64,000 bases of DNA from contig OZ024808.1 of assembly GCA_964017045.1 (NCBI GenBank), positions 13,484,284-13,548,283 on the forward strand, read 5' to 3'. A program made the translations under genes and the position numbers. The number at the start of each line of letters is the position of its first letter. Positions within the stretch are counted from its first letter, which is position 1. This document shows, piece after piece, positions 11,937 through 28,500 of this stretch. Source of the stretch: Omphiscola glabra (Eukaryota > Mollusca > Gastropoda > Lymnaeidae). The notes below the pieces were generated by a model, which saw only the letters and a program-made list of their open reading frames with translations, was not told where the DNA came from and searched no databases.

Positions 11937-12362
11937 TGTGCATCCACATTTAGAACCAGTCCAAACAAACGTCGGGGGATTGGTCCTATATATGCATCCA
12001 CATTTAGAACTAACCCCAGCAAACGTCGGGTGATTCGTCCTATCTGTGCATCCACATTTAGAACCAGCCCGAGCAAACATCGTGTGATTGGTCCTATATG
12101 TCTATCCACATTTAGAACCAGCCCTAGCAGACATTGTGTGATTGGTCCTATATGTCTATCCACATTTAGAACCAGCCCCAGCAGACATCGTGTGATTGGT
12201 CCTATATGTCTATCCACATTTAGAACCAGCCCCAGCATACATCGTGTGATTGGTCCTATCTGTGTATCCACATTTAGAACCAGCCCAAGCAGACATCGTT
12301 TGATTGGTCCTATCTGTGTATCCACATTAAGAACCAGCCCCAGCAGACATCGTATGATTGGC
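11937..12362. repeat. 54-bp minisatellite, about 8 copies
   Basis: The unit contains tatccacatttagaaccagc and tgtgattggtcctat. The unit length is a multiple of three and lacks stops in several frames. That produces a 123-codon plus-strand frame and a 133-codon minus-strand frame, neither of which looks like protein. Confidence 0.95.
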
Positions 12363-12402
12363 CTACCTCAAGCTGACAGAAACACTTCTAATATCTATTA
12401 AA

Positions 12403-15018
<2,616 letters not shown>

Positions 15019-15309
15019 TATCAACTGTTTACGTTTATTCACACCCATTTGTAAAAAAAAAATACTTATCACGTTTAAAAAAAATTAAATTGAAAAAAAA
15101 ATTAACGTTATATTAACAAACAAATTGGTTAGGAATTAATGTTAAATAAATTATATTAATTTTCTTGCAATTTAGCCCCCCCCCCCTTTTTTTTCAATGT
15201 TTGCATTTATAATAATGAGAGTAAAATGTAAAGTAATAAAAATTCAATCAAGTGTTTTCCTAAGGTCAAAGTATATCCATGTTTTCTTTCAATTCGTCTT
15301 TGGTCGTAG

Positions 15310-15422
15310 GATATCAAAGGAGGTGGAACTATTGAAATGCAATTCATCTATTATCAGGACGATTGCACCGAAAGACTCGGCTACTGTGACACTCTGTTCT
15401 ATTTTAATCTTGGTAATGACAG
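15310..15422 (+). CDS. Exon: MNNL-like region, part 1 (cassette 1)
   Basis: Acceptor tggtcgtag, donor ag|gtgaga, 113 bases. It reads [19 protein letters not shown], then [14 protein letters not shown]. The GxxE(L/M)Q start and paired cysteines resemble the Notch-ligand N-terminal domain. It ends in phase 2, joined to the next exon as Arg. The longer frame at 15197-15463 is in a different phase and is a shadow. Confidence 0.65.
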
Positions 15423-18400
15423 GTGAGATTGAAACCCAAAGTCACACGCATTTAATATTTTAAAATATGGTCCCACAGTTGTTACTAAGCAATGACCTGA
15501 AATAATAATTTTACAAGAACTCCTTTTCATAAAATTAGACATTCGTTGCCGAAAACGTGACACAACCTCGGCATATGATTGATCGAAGTGACTCTTAAAT
15601 TTTTGCCGTCCACCACCCAAAGGAGCATTAGTTTCAACGAACGTCGGAATAGAGTAGCAAATACTACATCCTTCTAGACACTGCACACTAAGTATATATA
15701 TATATCTATCAGATCACATTTTTATTTTATTATTTTTTTAGGTGCAGTAACTGCTATGGTCATTTCAACCCACAGGAATCAGATAATTTCGATGCCCACT
15801 ATATTAACATGTTGATTCTAAGCAACATTAAGGGGCTCCCGAATCCGTGGATTGTTCACGTTTCAAAATTCGAGGTGAGTGTTAACGTTGCAGTTAAAAA
15901 ACAAAAATTCAGATTGTAAACTCTTGTGAGTCTTGACAGGTGATGCTGCACATCGATTTGCATACTTTTTTTCTTTTTTCTAATAATTAAAAACTGATGA
16001 ATTTGTGTATTCAACGGTTTAGCAGTTGGACTAAAGCAACATTTTAAAAATATAATCGAAGGTAATTATCGTAGAATTAAAAAACTCTTAAAACAAAGTT
16101 TCTCGTATACTGTATTTATTTGCTTTTGAAGTGGATCAATTAGCCTTCCACAAATTTTGCCACAAAGAAAAAAAAGAACAAAAACGATTTAATATACGCG
16201 CCCATTCAAGCTTTCCAAAAACTATCTTCATTTTTCGTTTCTTCTCTGTTGGCACAATCCAATATGTGTTGCTATTTCTGACCAAAGAAAATTAAAATGT
16301 TCATTAAGTTTTTATAAATTAAAAAAAATGCATTTAATCTATAAAAAATGTTTTTTTAAAAATATATACTGATTAATAAAATGTTAAACACAGTTGTGTT
16401 TTTGCATATTTATCATTATGTTGTTTTTTATTAGAATCCTAAAGTTAAAAAGAAACATCAGCACAAAAACGTTATATATTTGAATAGGCGAAATGCCAAA
16501 ACACGATATTTAATTTATCAACAACATAAACGCCGGTAACGGCGTGCGCCAACTTACCAAACTTTTCTCTGACCCTCTGGTGCCCTCGAGTTCTGCTTCA
16601 ACCTAACCCTAATCAAAGTGACATTAATGGCCTCCTTTTTCATTTCTTGCAGGATAATAAGATTCAATGCTGCTGATAAGTCAGAAAGATGATCGTCGAT
16701 ATCCTTGATGATATGTGCTTTACTTATGATTTTATGTTACACAGTCGATAAATCGCAGCTTCGGAGTCCTATATGTCTTGCCTTTATTTCGCAGCTTCGG
16801 CCGTCCAACATGTCGTGGCTTCGGCCGTCCAACGTGCCTTACCTTTAAATCGCAGCGTCGGCCGTCCAACATGTCTTGCCTTTAATTCACAGCTTCCACC
16901 GTCTAATATCTTGCCTATGTCGATGCTCCGCGTGGAAGATCCTAGAGAATAAACGTTTCTCTGCATAACTTCATTCCCTTTGCATATTCTAATCATCGAA
17001 GACGGTTCTTACTAAGATTGGAGAACATGCTGCACCTTTTGCTGGTTCCTAAACCACTGCGTTTGGAGCGTAGTCCTGCAATCGAATGCGCAATTGGAGG
17101 CTTGAGTTTCTGCTCTTGACTGGTGTAATTTGTCAAAACTACCATATTATACAACTGAAAGTGTATGGTTGAAGGGGATTGTAGTCCTTGCTATGTGAAG
17201 TTTCTTTCGTTTGATCTGACGATGAGTCCAAACTCCTTACATGCGTGTGAGACATGATCTGAACTAACCGCAGTAGAGGATGAGGTTGCATTATCAACCA
17301 ACAGCACGGCACAGACAAAAACATTTAACCTTGGTTTATGCACGAAGGTGTGCAATTATAAGAAGCCTGCCATCAGGCCCGGTAAGCTTCGTCTTAACAT
17401 TTACCTAAGGCAAACTGAACAAGCATTGAGAAGGAAATGGAGAAGAGAATCGGCGCAAGTACGCAGCCTTGCTTCAATCCGCTGCGGAATTGTGTGCCTC
17501 AGAGTCTGCGCAGTTAACTGATCTTATGCAAGACACCAAACAGACGAATGCAGCTTACATTATTTCAAATACCTTGGTCAGATCTATAAAAGCAATGTAG
17601 AATGCCTTCGTCAGAGCTACCAAAGATATGTAGAATGCCTTAGTCAGATCTACAAAAGCAATGATCTAAAAGCATGCTCAGGTCTATAACAGCAATGTAG
17701 AATGCCTTGGTTAGAACTATAAAAGCAATGTCGACTAGCTCAAGACGTTCACAGACTCTCATCATATCTACACAATTACAGGGGGTTCCAGTTTTGAGCA
17801 TCAGAGTTATGGATGAGGATTTTGGTGATGATGATTATCTGACTACCTTTATCATAAATCTCACAACTCCAGCTGGGCCTTCTCATCAGTGGATTGAGAC
17901 TTCAGACAGAAGAACATCAAGTGATGATGAGCATTATAGGTATTTTATTTTTTTAATTGTAAGTCAGTCTATATATATATTAACAGACAATGATTAAACA
18001 ACCCCCAAATAACTACGTTTTTCGTATAAATCTTTTATATGCTTTTTTGTTTGCATTTATGTATGTATATGCATATAGTTATCATATATCATATATATAA
18101 GAATTAGCTAGGCTGACAGTAACGACAAAGAAACGAAGAGATTTAAATATGTTCGTATTCTTTAAAACAATCATATTTATATTTCTATTATTTTACGGAA
18201 ACCGAACATTTTGTAATGCGCAATACATATTATATAAATTCTTTTATTTTATTCAAAGTTTAAGTATTGTTATTATAAAGTATAAATACATTTAAAGTAC
18301 CGACAAAGGAACTATTTTAAGCATTTTATCCGAATTTAAAAGATATGGAAAAAATAATTTAAAATATGATCTAAGAATTACATCGTCATCACATTTTCGG

Positions 18401-21400
18401 GAAACCCCCAACATTTGTTTTATAGTGCGTTTTTAGAGCGTTTTTAATATTGCGAAATACATTTTTAAAAATTAATTTGAACTAAAATACGCAAGCGACG
18501 CCATAGAGCGAATTTCCTATTTTAGCCAAAGCTCTAAGTTTCTTTTATTTCATAACTGGCGTGAAAGAACTTATAATGTATTTTATCCTTCTTAAATGTA
18601 AAATTAACAAATATAATTAATTGCTTTTAAAATTATTAATAAAACAAAAAACATTTTAGCTTGTATTTTTAACATTTAATAAGCTTTTACTTTTTATTCA
18701 TTCCGAAAATATAATTTATAAAATGTATAAATTAATAAAAACGTCACCTTTAAATATACTTATAAAAAGGAAAATGACGTTTAAGTCAATCAATGCAGCA
18801 AAACTCCATAGCCAAATAGCATTCACTAATGCACTTATCACGCATCCAAAAAATGACAAACCATATAATGCACACAAAAATTGTAGTTCTTTTTTTTTGT
18901 ACGTAAGGGTGCTACAATCCCGTGGATGATTTTATTAATTTTTTAAAAACTATTGTGGGGGGAGGGGGAGGCGATACATTTCTTTTGCGCCAGGCAGCAC
19001 AAATTACGCCTCAGAATGAATTTGATCAATAATTAACCTTCTTAGGTACATATATATCGGGGGTAGGAAATAGAGTGCGTAAATTTTTACCTGCAGGACA
19101 ATATCTTTAAATCCAATGATATTACAGTTGTGAAGAATAGATGCTATATTCTCATTTTACAAAAAAAACATATTTACCAATTGAGAAAATCAACGACGTT
19201 AACAAAACGTGGGTACATTTGCATAAGTCTACCCATGAATATCAAAACCCAGTCATTTTACACAAGTGAATATTTAATTTTCAAAATAGATTTGGGTTAA
19301 GATTTTCAATCACAAAATGATAATACACTTTGTTTTTACTTTGCGAACAGTAATGGGGCTGTATATTGTTATGAGATTTATAACACTTCTTTTTTTTTTA
19401 ACACTCAAGTCTGTTACAGATGTGAAATGCGGTTACGAGTATCTTCATTAGATAAAAATATAAATATTTTGTTTTACGATTTTCCAAAATTATAGTCGTA
19501 AACACAGACGTCAGGTTTTTTTTTGTAATGTAAAATATATTTAAAATGGTATGTAAAGTTTTTGTTGTAAATTTAAGAATAAAATTTCATAATTATTAGA
19601 GATTTATTTTTAGTTTAGGGTCACAAAAACTGGTAGTGGAGGCCCCGCATTTAAAAATTTAAGAACAAATGACATCTAAAGTATTTCTCTAGCTTAGAAA
19701 TCAGCCATCAATGAACTCCTTTACTGACAATAAAAAATTACTTAGTGATCATATAGATTTGGTAAATTAAGGTCATGTTTTGTAGAAAATAATAATTGTA
19801 GCTTTCGCGAAAGAAAATGAGTAGGATAGGCGTATAATACATTTCAGATAAATACTTCTCAAAACGTTGAATGATGTAAGAAACGTAATCCTCATTACAC
19901 AGATACCTTTTTCAAAAAGTAAGGAAATATGATGAGTTTTCGCAAAAGCAAGTGGAAATTATCGCAAAGTGCCTGCCACTAATATATCGATTACATCGGG
20001 TGATATTTTCTAGTACATTAAGACGCGGTTAAATAAATGGGTAACGTCTGGCGAAACAAGATTAATATTTCCTTTATTTTCCCTTCAAAAAAAAATCGAT
20101 TTTCACCGCATATCCAAATAAGTCACAAATGCAAAAACAAAACACAAAAAACAACAACACCATAGCACAAGCTTCACAATTCGTCCCCACACCAAAGGAC
20201 ACAACAATTGAGCAAATCATGTTTCCCTCATCTTCCCCTTGTTCGTTTTCGGGGTCGGAGTCGGGGTGGTTTGGGGGGGTCAGGGGTGGGGCTGAAAATT
20301 TGTAAGAATGTATTGTCATCGGCCAAAAGACTATATGTCGATAGAAAGACGGTAAGTAGGCCAATAAGCCGTCGGAAGATTTTTGCCTTAAACACAGAAC
20401 TGCACGAACAATAGCGAAGTTAATGTAAAGGTTTTAAAATAAATGTCAATAATACGTATTTTTTAGAATTTGTATTTCATTCTTTGCTTTATACTTTGAA
20501 AAGTCTGATAAAAAATATCGAAATATTCAACTCGCAATTATTTTATCAGTTTGCCAATAATTTAGAGAAAAATGTGTACAAAAATAGATACAAGAAAACT
20601 TTATGAGCGAAAGTAACCAACGTTTATAGTACTACGCTCTCTAAAGAAGAAGCATGGTGAACGAATTCTTAAATAAATTATCAATTTGATATGTTTAAAT
20701 TTTAAATGCTTGTGGGTTAATATGACTTCTTATCATGTTCAAAATTTTTAGCATCCACCTGAAATACAGAATTTACTGTGACAGCAATTACTACACATCT
20801 ACGTGTGACACGTATTGTGAACCAACGAACTCATCCTCGGGACATTACACATGCAATCCAAGTAATGGAAACAAGATTTGCTTAACGGGTAGGTAATTAT
20901 TCCACAACTTGAGATGTAAAGGCGGAGTAAAAACAACATGATTTTCTTTTCTCATGGATGATCTCATTTTTATTTATTAAAATAATGCTAATTTATTATT
21001 GCATGAAATGATTTTTTTGGTTAAAATATGTCATTGTTGCTAAGAGTTTACTTAAAAATTAAGTTCAAATGAAATATCATTTTTTAAAAATTTTTTTTGC
21101 TCTTTATTTTCATTTTAAACGTATAATCGGATTTTTTTCTCTCGGAGTGACATTCAAGAAGGAGTGTTATATTCCCGGGCTAGATGCATGCACTCCAAAA
21201 CAATTAATAAATGTTGTTTTGGTTTAAAACGGTTGGCTTTTAAAAATTGAAATATCTCTACGTTAAATACGTTTAACTTAAACACGGTGGTATCATTGAA
21301 TATGCTCTATTTTATATATATATATAAGAATGATTTATGCTGACCGTAACGCTGATAATCCAAAATTATTTATATATTTTCGGATTCTTAAAAACAATCA

Positions 21401-22411
21401 TAGTTAGTTATTTTCTATTATTTTACTGAAATCGAATAATTTTAAATGCCCCAAAAAATATTATATATCCGCTTTTATTTTATTTAAAGTTTAAGTAGTA
21501 AGTAGTATTATTATAAATGACAAATACATTTAAAGTAACAGCTGAGGTTTTATCTAAAAGAGCGTGACAAAACTGAAAATGTATTTTCCCCTTTCTAAAA
21601 GTAAAATTAATAAATAGAATTGCTTGCTTTTTAAATTGCTAAAATTAAATACAAATTTAGCTTTGTATTTTTAATATTTAATAAGTTTGTACTTTTTAAT
21701 CATTCCAAAAATAAACTTTCATGAAATTTATAAAGTAGTAAAAACTCTACCTTTAAGAATAATTTTAATAAGAAAATGCCGTTTAATTCAATTAGTACAG
21801 CAATGCTACATAGCCAGATGACATGTTTTAACGCACTTATCACTCATCTAAATAAGAAGAAAGCATTTTAAATGCAAAAAAAATATATTTGCGTAAGTAA
21901 GGGGTCTACAAAGCAGTGGAGGATTTTATTACTTTTTTTAAAACTCTGAGTAGGGGGCAGCACAAGATACTCCTTACCATGAATTTGATAAATAATTAAC
22001 CTTCTAAGGAACATAGATATCGCGGTAGAAATTGAGTTTATAAATTTTTACTTGGATGACAAAATCTTTTAATCCAATGACAGTTGTGAAAAATAGATGC
22101 TATATTCTCATTTTACATATGAACATAAGTTTACCAATTAGAAAATCAATGATGTTAACAAAACGTAAATACATTTACTTAATTATACCCATGGATATCA
22201 AAACCCAATCATGTTACAAGTGAAAATTTACTTTTCAAAATAGAGATTTTATTAGACAGAATGATAGACAGAAAGACAGGCGGACAGACATGCATAAATA
22301 CAGACAGACAATTAGACAGATAGACAGACAAATATATGATATATAGATAAATCGACAGACAGACAGACAGATAAATAGATGATAGATAGATAGATCGACA
22401 GACAGACAGAC

Positions 22412-22475
<64 letters not shown>

Positions 22476-22484
22476 CGATAGATC

Positions 22485-22563
<79 letters not shown>

Positions 22564-25500
22564 GGACATTGAGTAACCACTGCTATCACCTAACGTTCGT
22601 ACTAGCCTCGTCACGGTGTTCTCTGCTACGCTACAACAGTTGGTCAGTTATCGTCATGTGGGATTCCCCCTACCCTGTACCATACAGGTCGACTACTAAG
22701 ATCTGAACACTCCACAATAGTGTAGAATTTCTTGTAACTATTTAACCAGTTATGTGCACATCCATAAAATGAAACAAAATAATAACTTTGAATATTCATC
22801 TTAATTTGAAAATAAATGAATTTATGGCCCACATACACATTTTTAATTTATCTTGAAATGCATTATATTTTTCAATCTCCAAAGACAAATAAAAAAAATA
22901 TTACATCTATTTTGCGTAAAGCGTTATGATAGTCTTAACGACCTTTATACAGATATATTTTCTTTGACATATTTAATTATTGAAGATAGCTTTTCGTTTG
23001 TCGACAATTTTCCAGGTTACCAAGGGCGGTGGTGTATTTGAAATTCAGTTTCTCGACTATGAAGATGATTGTTCAGAAGGTGGTGGCTACTGTTAGGCAC
23101 TGTTCTATTTTTCTCTTGGCACACCAGGGTGAGCTCTAAACACAAATATTTCATTAAAACAATAGATAATTAAAAGAAAAGAAAAAAAAAATAACAAAGA
23201 TATTACTATCTCATGAAATTAGTTCGTCCGATTATAAAAGATAATTTAAAAATCATGTAAGAACTTAAACGCTAGAATTATAAGATGGCTTTAAACTTAA
23301 GCCGTATTATTTTCCAGATCAAATATATAATATATTCAGTTGAAGACTACTTTTGCAACCAAACTTTAGTTCAGACAGCGTTTCCAATGCTGAGGCTCCT
23401 TGCATTGGCAAATTCTCAAAAACGAGTCCGTAAAGCGATTTCATCAATATCTAAGACCTAAGATATCGATTATCATGCAGTTCCTTTTATTTAAATAAAG
23501 ACACCTATACATATATATATATATAGAGAGAGAGAAATGTGGCTATCAAATAAAGAAATGTGCCCCTCTGGGAATGAATCCTCTAATGAAGGGATTTGGA
23601 ATGAAAGCAGCCTGGAACCGATACTTTTTTGGGGATTAAATTCAAGAACGCAATCTCCCCCTTCCCCACATTTTCTTCTTTAAGTAGTATTAATTCTCAA
23701 TTGTTTTTGTTGAACTTATTGTCACAAGTCGTTAAATCGTGACATGAAGGAGTGAGCTCATAAAAATCTTGATCAAGCTAGCTCGGGATACTTCCTTTGC
23801 GGTGAGAACCTCATAACTCAGACCAGGCAACGAATTACACGTGGCTTCTACCGGATTATAACGAAATCTTTTCACACTCCTCCAAACACTGGAACATCTA
23901 TAACGACTTAAAAAATATGTATTATTAAAAATCCCAGGGTTATCTCCCGTAAGCGTAATAACTCAAAACACATCTCATTAAACTCTACTATCCTGGCTGA
24001 TTCCCCCCTCTGACCGATAGACGATGCTGCTGGGTGCCGTCCATGGCTGGACATTTAAATTGTTATTGAATGGTTGGAGCGAATACACATTTGTTTTGTT
24101 TTATTTAATTAATGGAAGTTAGTTTTTAAGTCCATGATTATATTTGTTAAATTGTATGTACAGCGTGGTGAGCCCAGCCCTAGGCTGAAGTAGCACGCTA
24201 TAGAAAACATCTAATAATAATAATTTTTAAAAAATAATAATATTGTGAGAAGGATACGCCGGCAAATTCACTTAGTATGTTTGAGACATTATCCAACCCT
24301 GAAGTTTTAGTTTAATTCCTTTCAATGTTATCACTTAAAATAAAAATAAAAGTTTTTAATCGTGTCCATCTCTGACCAATGGTGTGGAAATGAATAAATA
24401 TGATCCTTGTGTTTCGCCATTATGTTCTAGCAAGTACAGTCATTGCTACGCGACTCCAAGTCGGACACTTGGTGGTGTTTTTTTAGATTTAGTTATCAGA
24501 AGAACGTGATCTCATCTTTAAGTTGGTGAAGTAGTTTTTAGATATCTGTTATTCCACTATACTTCTTAATAACTTGGCGAGGTATACTATGTTAATATTT
24601 GTATTATTTTATCCATACATTGGTTATGGATGTACAAACGTTTGCCCCAAATTAATGCCTTGATCTGAATTCCTTATTTTTGGAATAGGACTTGTCAGCT
24701 TATGAATAAAAGGCACTTTGCTCCATTCTTTTCGTTTATAAAAGTTTATGTAAAGCCTGTTTGATATAGCAAGGAACTATTGAAGTTTGATCAGCGTTAT
24801 ACATCAGAATGCCAAACCAAGTGCCTGCAAATTGCGCGTTTCAAGGACTGTACACCAGCAACACACCACTGGGAAGTCCGTGCCAAAATGTATTGCTGGA
24901 AATGCCATTTCCCATTTTACAGCTGGGAAGTCAACATCTGTCCTCGTCCTGAAAAAGCGAGGAGCGTAGGATCCACTTCCACCACATAAGTTAATTGAAG
25001 ATGAGCCATGAAGTTTGATTCTGAGGACTCCGCCTCGCACTACACATCCACATAACTAACAGTGGGTCTGAATCACAGAGGACTGAGAGTTTCAGAGGCT
25101 CTACACTCACGACCCACAGTTCGGAATTCCATAGTAAATGTACAGCTGGAAAGGCTCTCTACAACATACAACTAGGAAGTCTGCTTTCGTTTCCGCCAAG
25201 AGAAGCCCTAAGACAGTGGTTCTCAACCTGTGGGTCGCGACCATTAGGAATAGAGAGATGTTGAGCCAGCGGATCTCAATGTGAGGACAAGCGTATCTCA
25301 ACAAAAACATACTTGGCAAAATTATATTCAAAATGTATTTAAGTTCGCCTATATGCAAGCATTTCAATAAGATTTGTGATTTCTACTGAGATGTAAGTTT
25401 AATTTAAATAAATAAGTTCATTTCAAGTGAAATAAGCATCTTTGAATATTAATATTTCCAGTGTGTGTGTGTTGTTGTTTTTTTTTTAATATAAACATAA

Positions 25501-28500
25501 AACCCGTTGAAAGGAGGAGATGATACCTCAAACGAGAGTTGTCAACCGACATTGAGTAACGTAAATCATTTCACCACACAAGCACTGTGTGAAAATAGAG
25601 CCCGCAGTCAATCCAAAAAATGATTAGATTTTTCAAGTTATAGCTTTTGTGACCATTGTGTGGTCATGTGCAAATGAAGTAACAACGTTAATGGTTATCG
25701 CGAATTTTTTTATTTTTTTTTAGCGTCAAACTTAATTGACGGCTTAGTAAAATCAGGGCTCAATCGGCGAGTAAAATCAATTGTTATTGCAAATTCTCTT
25801 CATACTTAATACTAAACGAGTTCGATTACATTTAAGCTAAAGTGATAGGCACTGACATGATCTCATTGTCCTTTATTTTATACTCTTTATTTATACTCAA
25901 CAAACGTTTTATTTAGGATATGTTTCAAGTTACGATCTGAAATAATTGTAAAACCGTTAAAGTATCTTCCTAAATTTTTTTATTGTGTGGTCTCTTTTGT
26001 ACAATCTGTTTTTTTTAAAAAAATTACAGTTGCAGTGGTTGTTATGCTTCTGTCAATCCAAGAGAAGACGCCTATTTCCAGGCAAACCGTATAAACTTGG
26101 AAGCACTAGGGAACATTCAAGGTCTCCCGAATCCTTGGAAGGTTTCAGTGTCAAGCTTTGATGTGAGTTGTTTTTGTTTTTTAATTTAAAAAAAAATATA
26201 AAAAATATAATTTAAATGCCTTTAAGAAATACAGTAAGACGGTGGATACAATTCTTTAAAGATAATACAAATTTATACTTTTAATTCTATTTTGGGTCAA
26301 TGCAAGGGTCGCATTTCAGGCAATGGTCACATCGTAATGTGACAAATGGTGAATATTTTAAAGGGTCACGTGAGGTAAGTATGTTCACTTCATGTTGAGT
26401 CAAGTAAATATATCATATTTGTTTCGAGAATCATAAATGTTCGCTTGATTATCAGCTGGATACAGCTAAAATAACCTGAGATGTCGTTTGGTGGGCGGGA
26501 CTTGCCTTTCAAGATCGTCCCTCGTACAGTAAAGCCAGAGTTTGCTGCAACTGACTGTCTGATCTCGAATTTTAAAAAAAATATGTGGGACTAATTTAGG
26601 GACATTTAATTTATTTAAATAGTTACTAAATCTGGCATCAGTCCCTAGTACAATAACGTATCCACCAGTCCAATGGGAAGAAGTGAACCAAAAAAATAGG
26701 AATAGTTCTGAAAATAAAAGACAAACAATATTTATGGTTAGCTGTTTGCAAATTTATTTCTCCTCAAAGAAAGCTTACATACACATTATTTAGCTTATTC
26801 ATATATACAGTATGTGTAATGTAAATGTTCATAGTATAAACCGCCTACGAGTAGACAGTGTTTATCACTCCCATAGATTTTCAAACATACACCTGAACAA
26901 TTGTTGCCATAGACTTCCGCCATACAAGACTATTTTCTCACGGAGAGCAATCTAGATAACTGGTGGATTTTCAGATTTGAACACACTCTAGATAAACATT
27001 CCTATTACGGACCGTTATAAATGGATAATTTAATCTCTTATCTTTTGTCTGTGGCTCGTTCTAAAAACAGTCCATAATAAAGGACGATGCTAAAGTTTAA
27101 AAATAATAAAACAAAAATAGGACACACAAAGCCAGAGCTAATTGCAATTAATAATTTTTTAATGTATGAATTTCAATTAAATTACAACAGCAAAAGAATG
27201 TGATTAAAAATAATTAACTTAACGTTTGCAGGTACCGGTACTGTGTATAAAATTACAATGAGCACAAAATCGTATTACGAGAAAATAGAAAAATCTACAC
27301 ACAACAAAGTATTAAATAATGACACAGCACATCTCGTGGTAAAGGAAAGGAAAAAATCTCTATCTCACTTTCTCGTTCAGCCTTTTTATAGGCATTTCCT
27401 ACTAACGTCTCTCGAACCACCTAACACATTGTTTTGCCTTCCCCTTTTATCCAGAATCTTCTGTTATTTACGACAGTTTTCCTGACTGGAAGAGATGATA
27501 ATAAATGTTGTAAACAAGTTTTTTCTAGCCACACTTCAAAGGCGGTCACGAGAGTTCACGAGATAGGCGTACTTTAACACGTCATCTTCATAACAATTCC
27601 CAACATGTAGGCACTTTGTTGAGTTAAATCGGAAAAGTGAGATGGGTAAGAAACCTAAGTGAGTACCAAATAACATGATTCACCAATGAAAGTATTTTCA
27701 CCGTCATGGCAAAAGATCTTATTGCGGCCTGGCTATTCGCCCCGTCCTATTGATAATATGTATTATTCATGTCAAGTTTCCATGCACAACAGAACCTTCT
27801 AAAAGCCTTAAGAAATGGTTTAATCACCATGCCCCTGTATCGTTCTTGGGTAACGGTAAGAATATTAACGTTTTCATTTTCAACGAAATAGGGGAATAAC
27901 ATATAATGTACTAAAATGGCACATTATACCGTAGCACGTGCACTGCGTAGCAGTTTCTGAAAAGATAATAACATCTGACCGCTTCAACTAAGGTAGCGAA
28001 TTGTTTTTGGGGATTGATGAAGCCGTGCAAGGGAATAAACCATTTGTCAGTGTACCATATATTCCTAAAAAAAGTGAATCCTGGTACACAATGGCCAAAA
28101 TCACTCATCTATATATCATCCTGGCTCGCCCATCCGGCTCTTACAATCATTGTAAAACATGTATCCAGTACGAAAATACAGTAATATCGTTTGATAAACG
28201 GCAAATAGACATATCGCTGATGTCCAGTTTCAAAGTTGTTCGACGTAGACGTCATAAGTACGAATTAAGAATCTTTTGCAAGAAAAGTGCCCGATTTTAA
28301 GTTGTCAAAACAAGCTACTGGCAGACCAGTATGACCCTTCGATGGGAGACTGTAGAACTGCGAAATAATTTAACAATAGACAATAAAAAAAGTAAAGTAT
28401 AAAGTGTTACTTCACGCCGTCTTATTAAATCTCTTTCGGAATCGTTCAGCCACCATTTTTTTTGATATCGGCCCACCTTCAAGATAAATTCCATGTTAGC

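Noticed and set aside
11924..12401. Opposing 133- and 123-codon frames
   Set aside because: They are by-products of a 54-bp minisatellite whose length is a multiple of three.
15197..15463. 88-codon frame starting MFAFIIMR
   Set aside because: It is in a different phase from the MNNL-like exon at 15310-15422, which has a paralogue with identical length and phase.
24780..25040. Overlapping frames on both strands near 24.8 kb (69, 60 and 78 codons)
   Set aside because: None has a recognisable motif, splice context or paralogue. They overlap each other and are probably chance or old repeat sequence.
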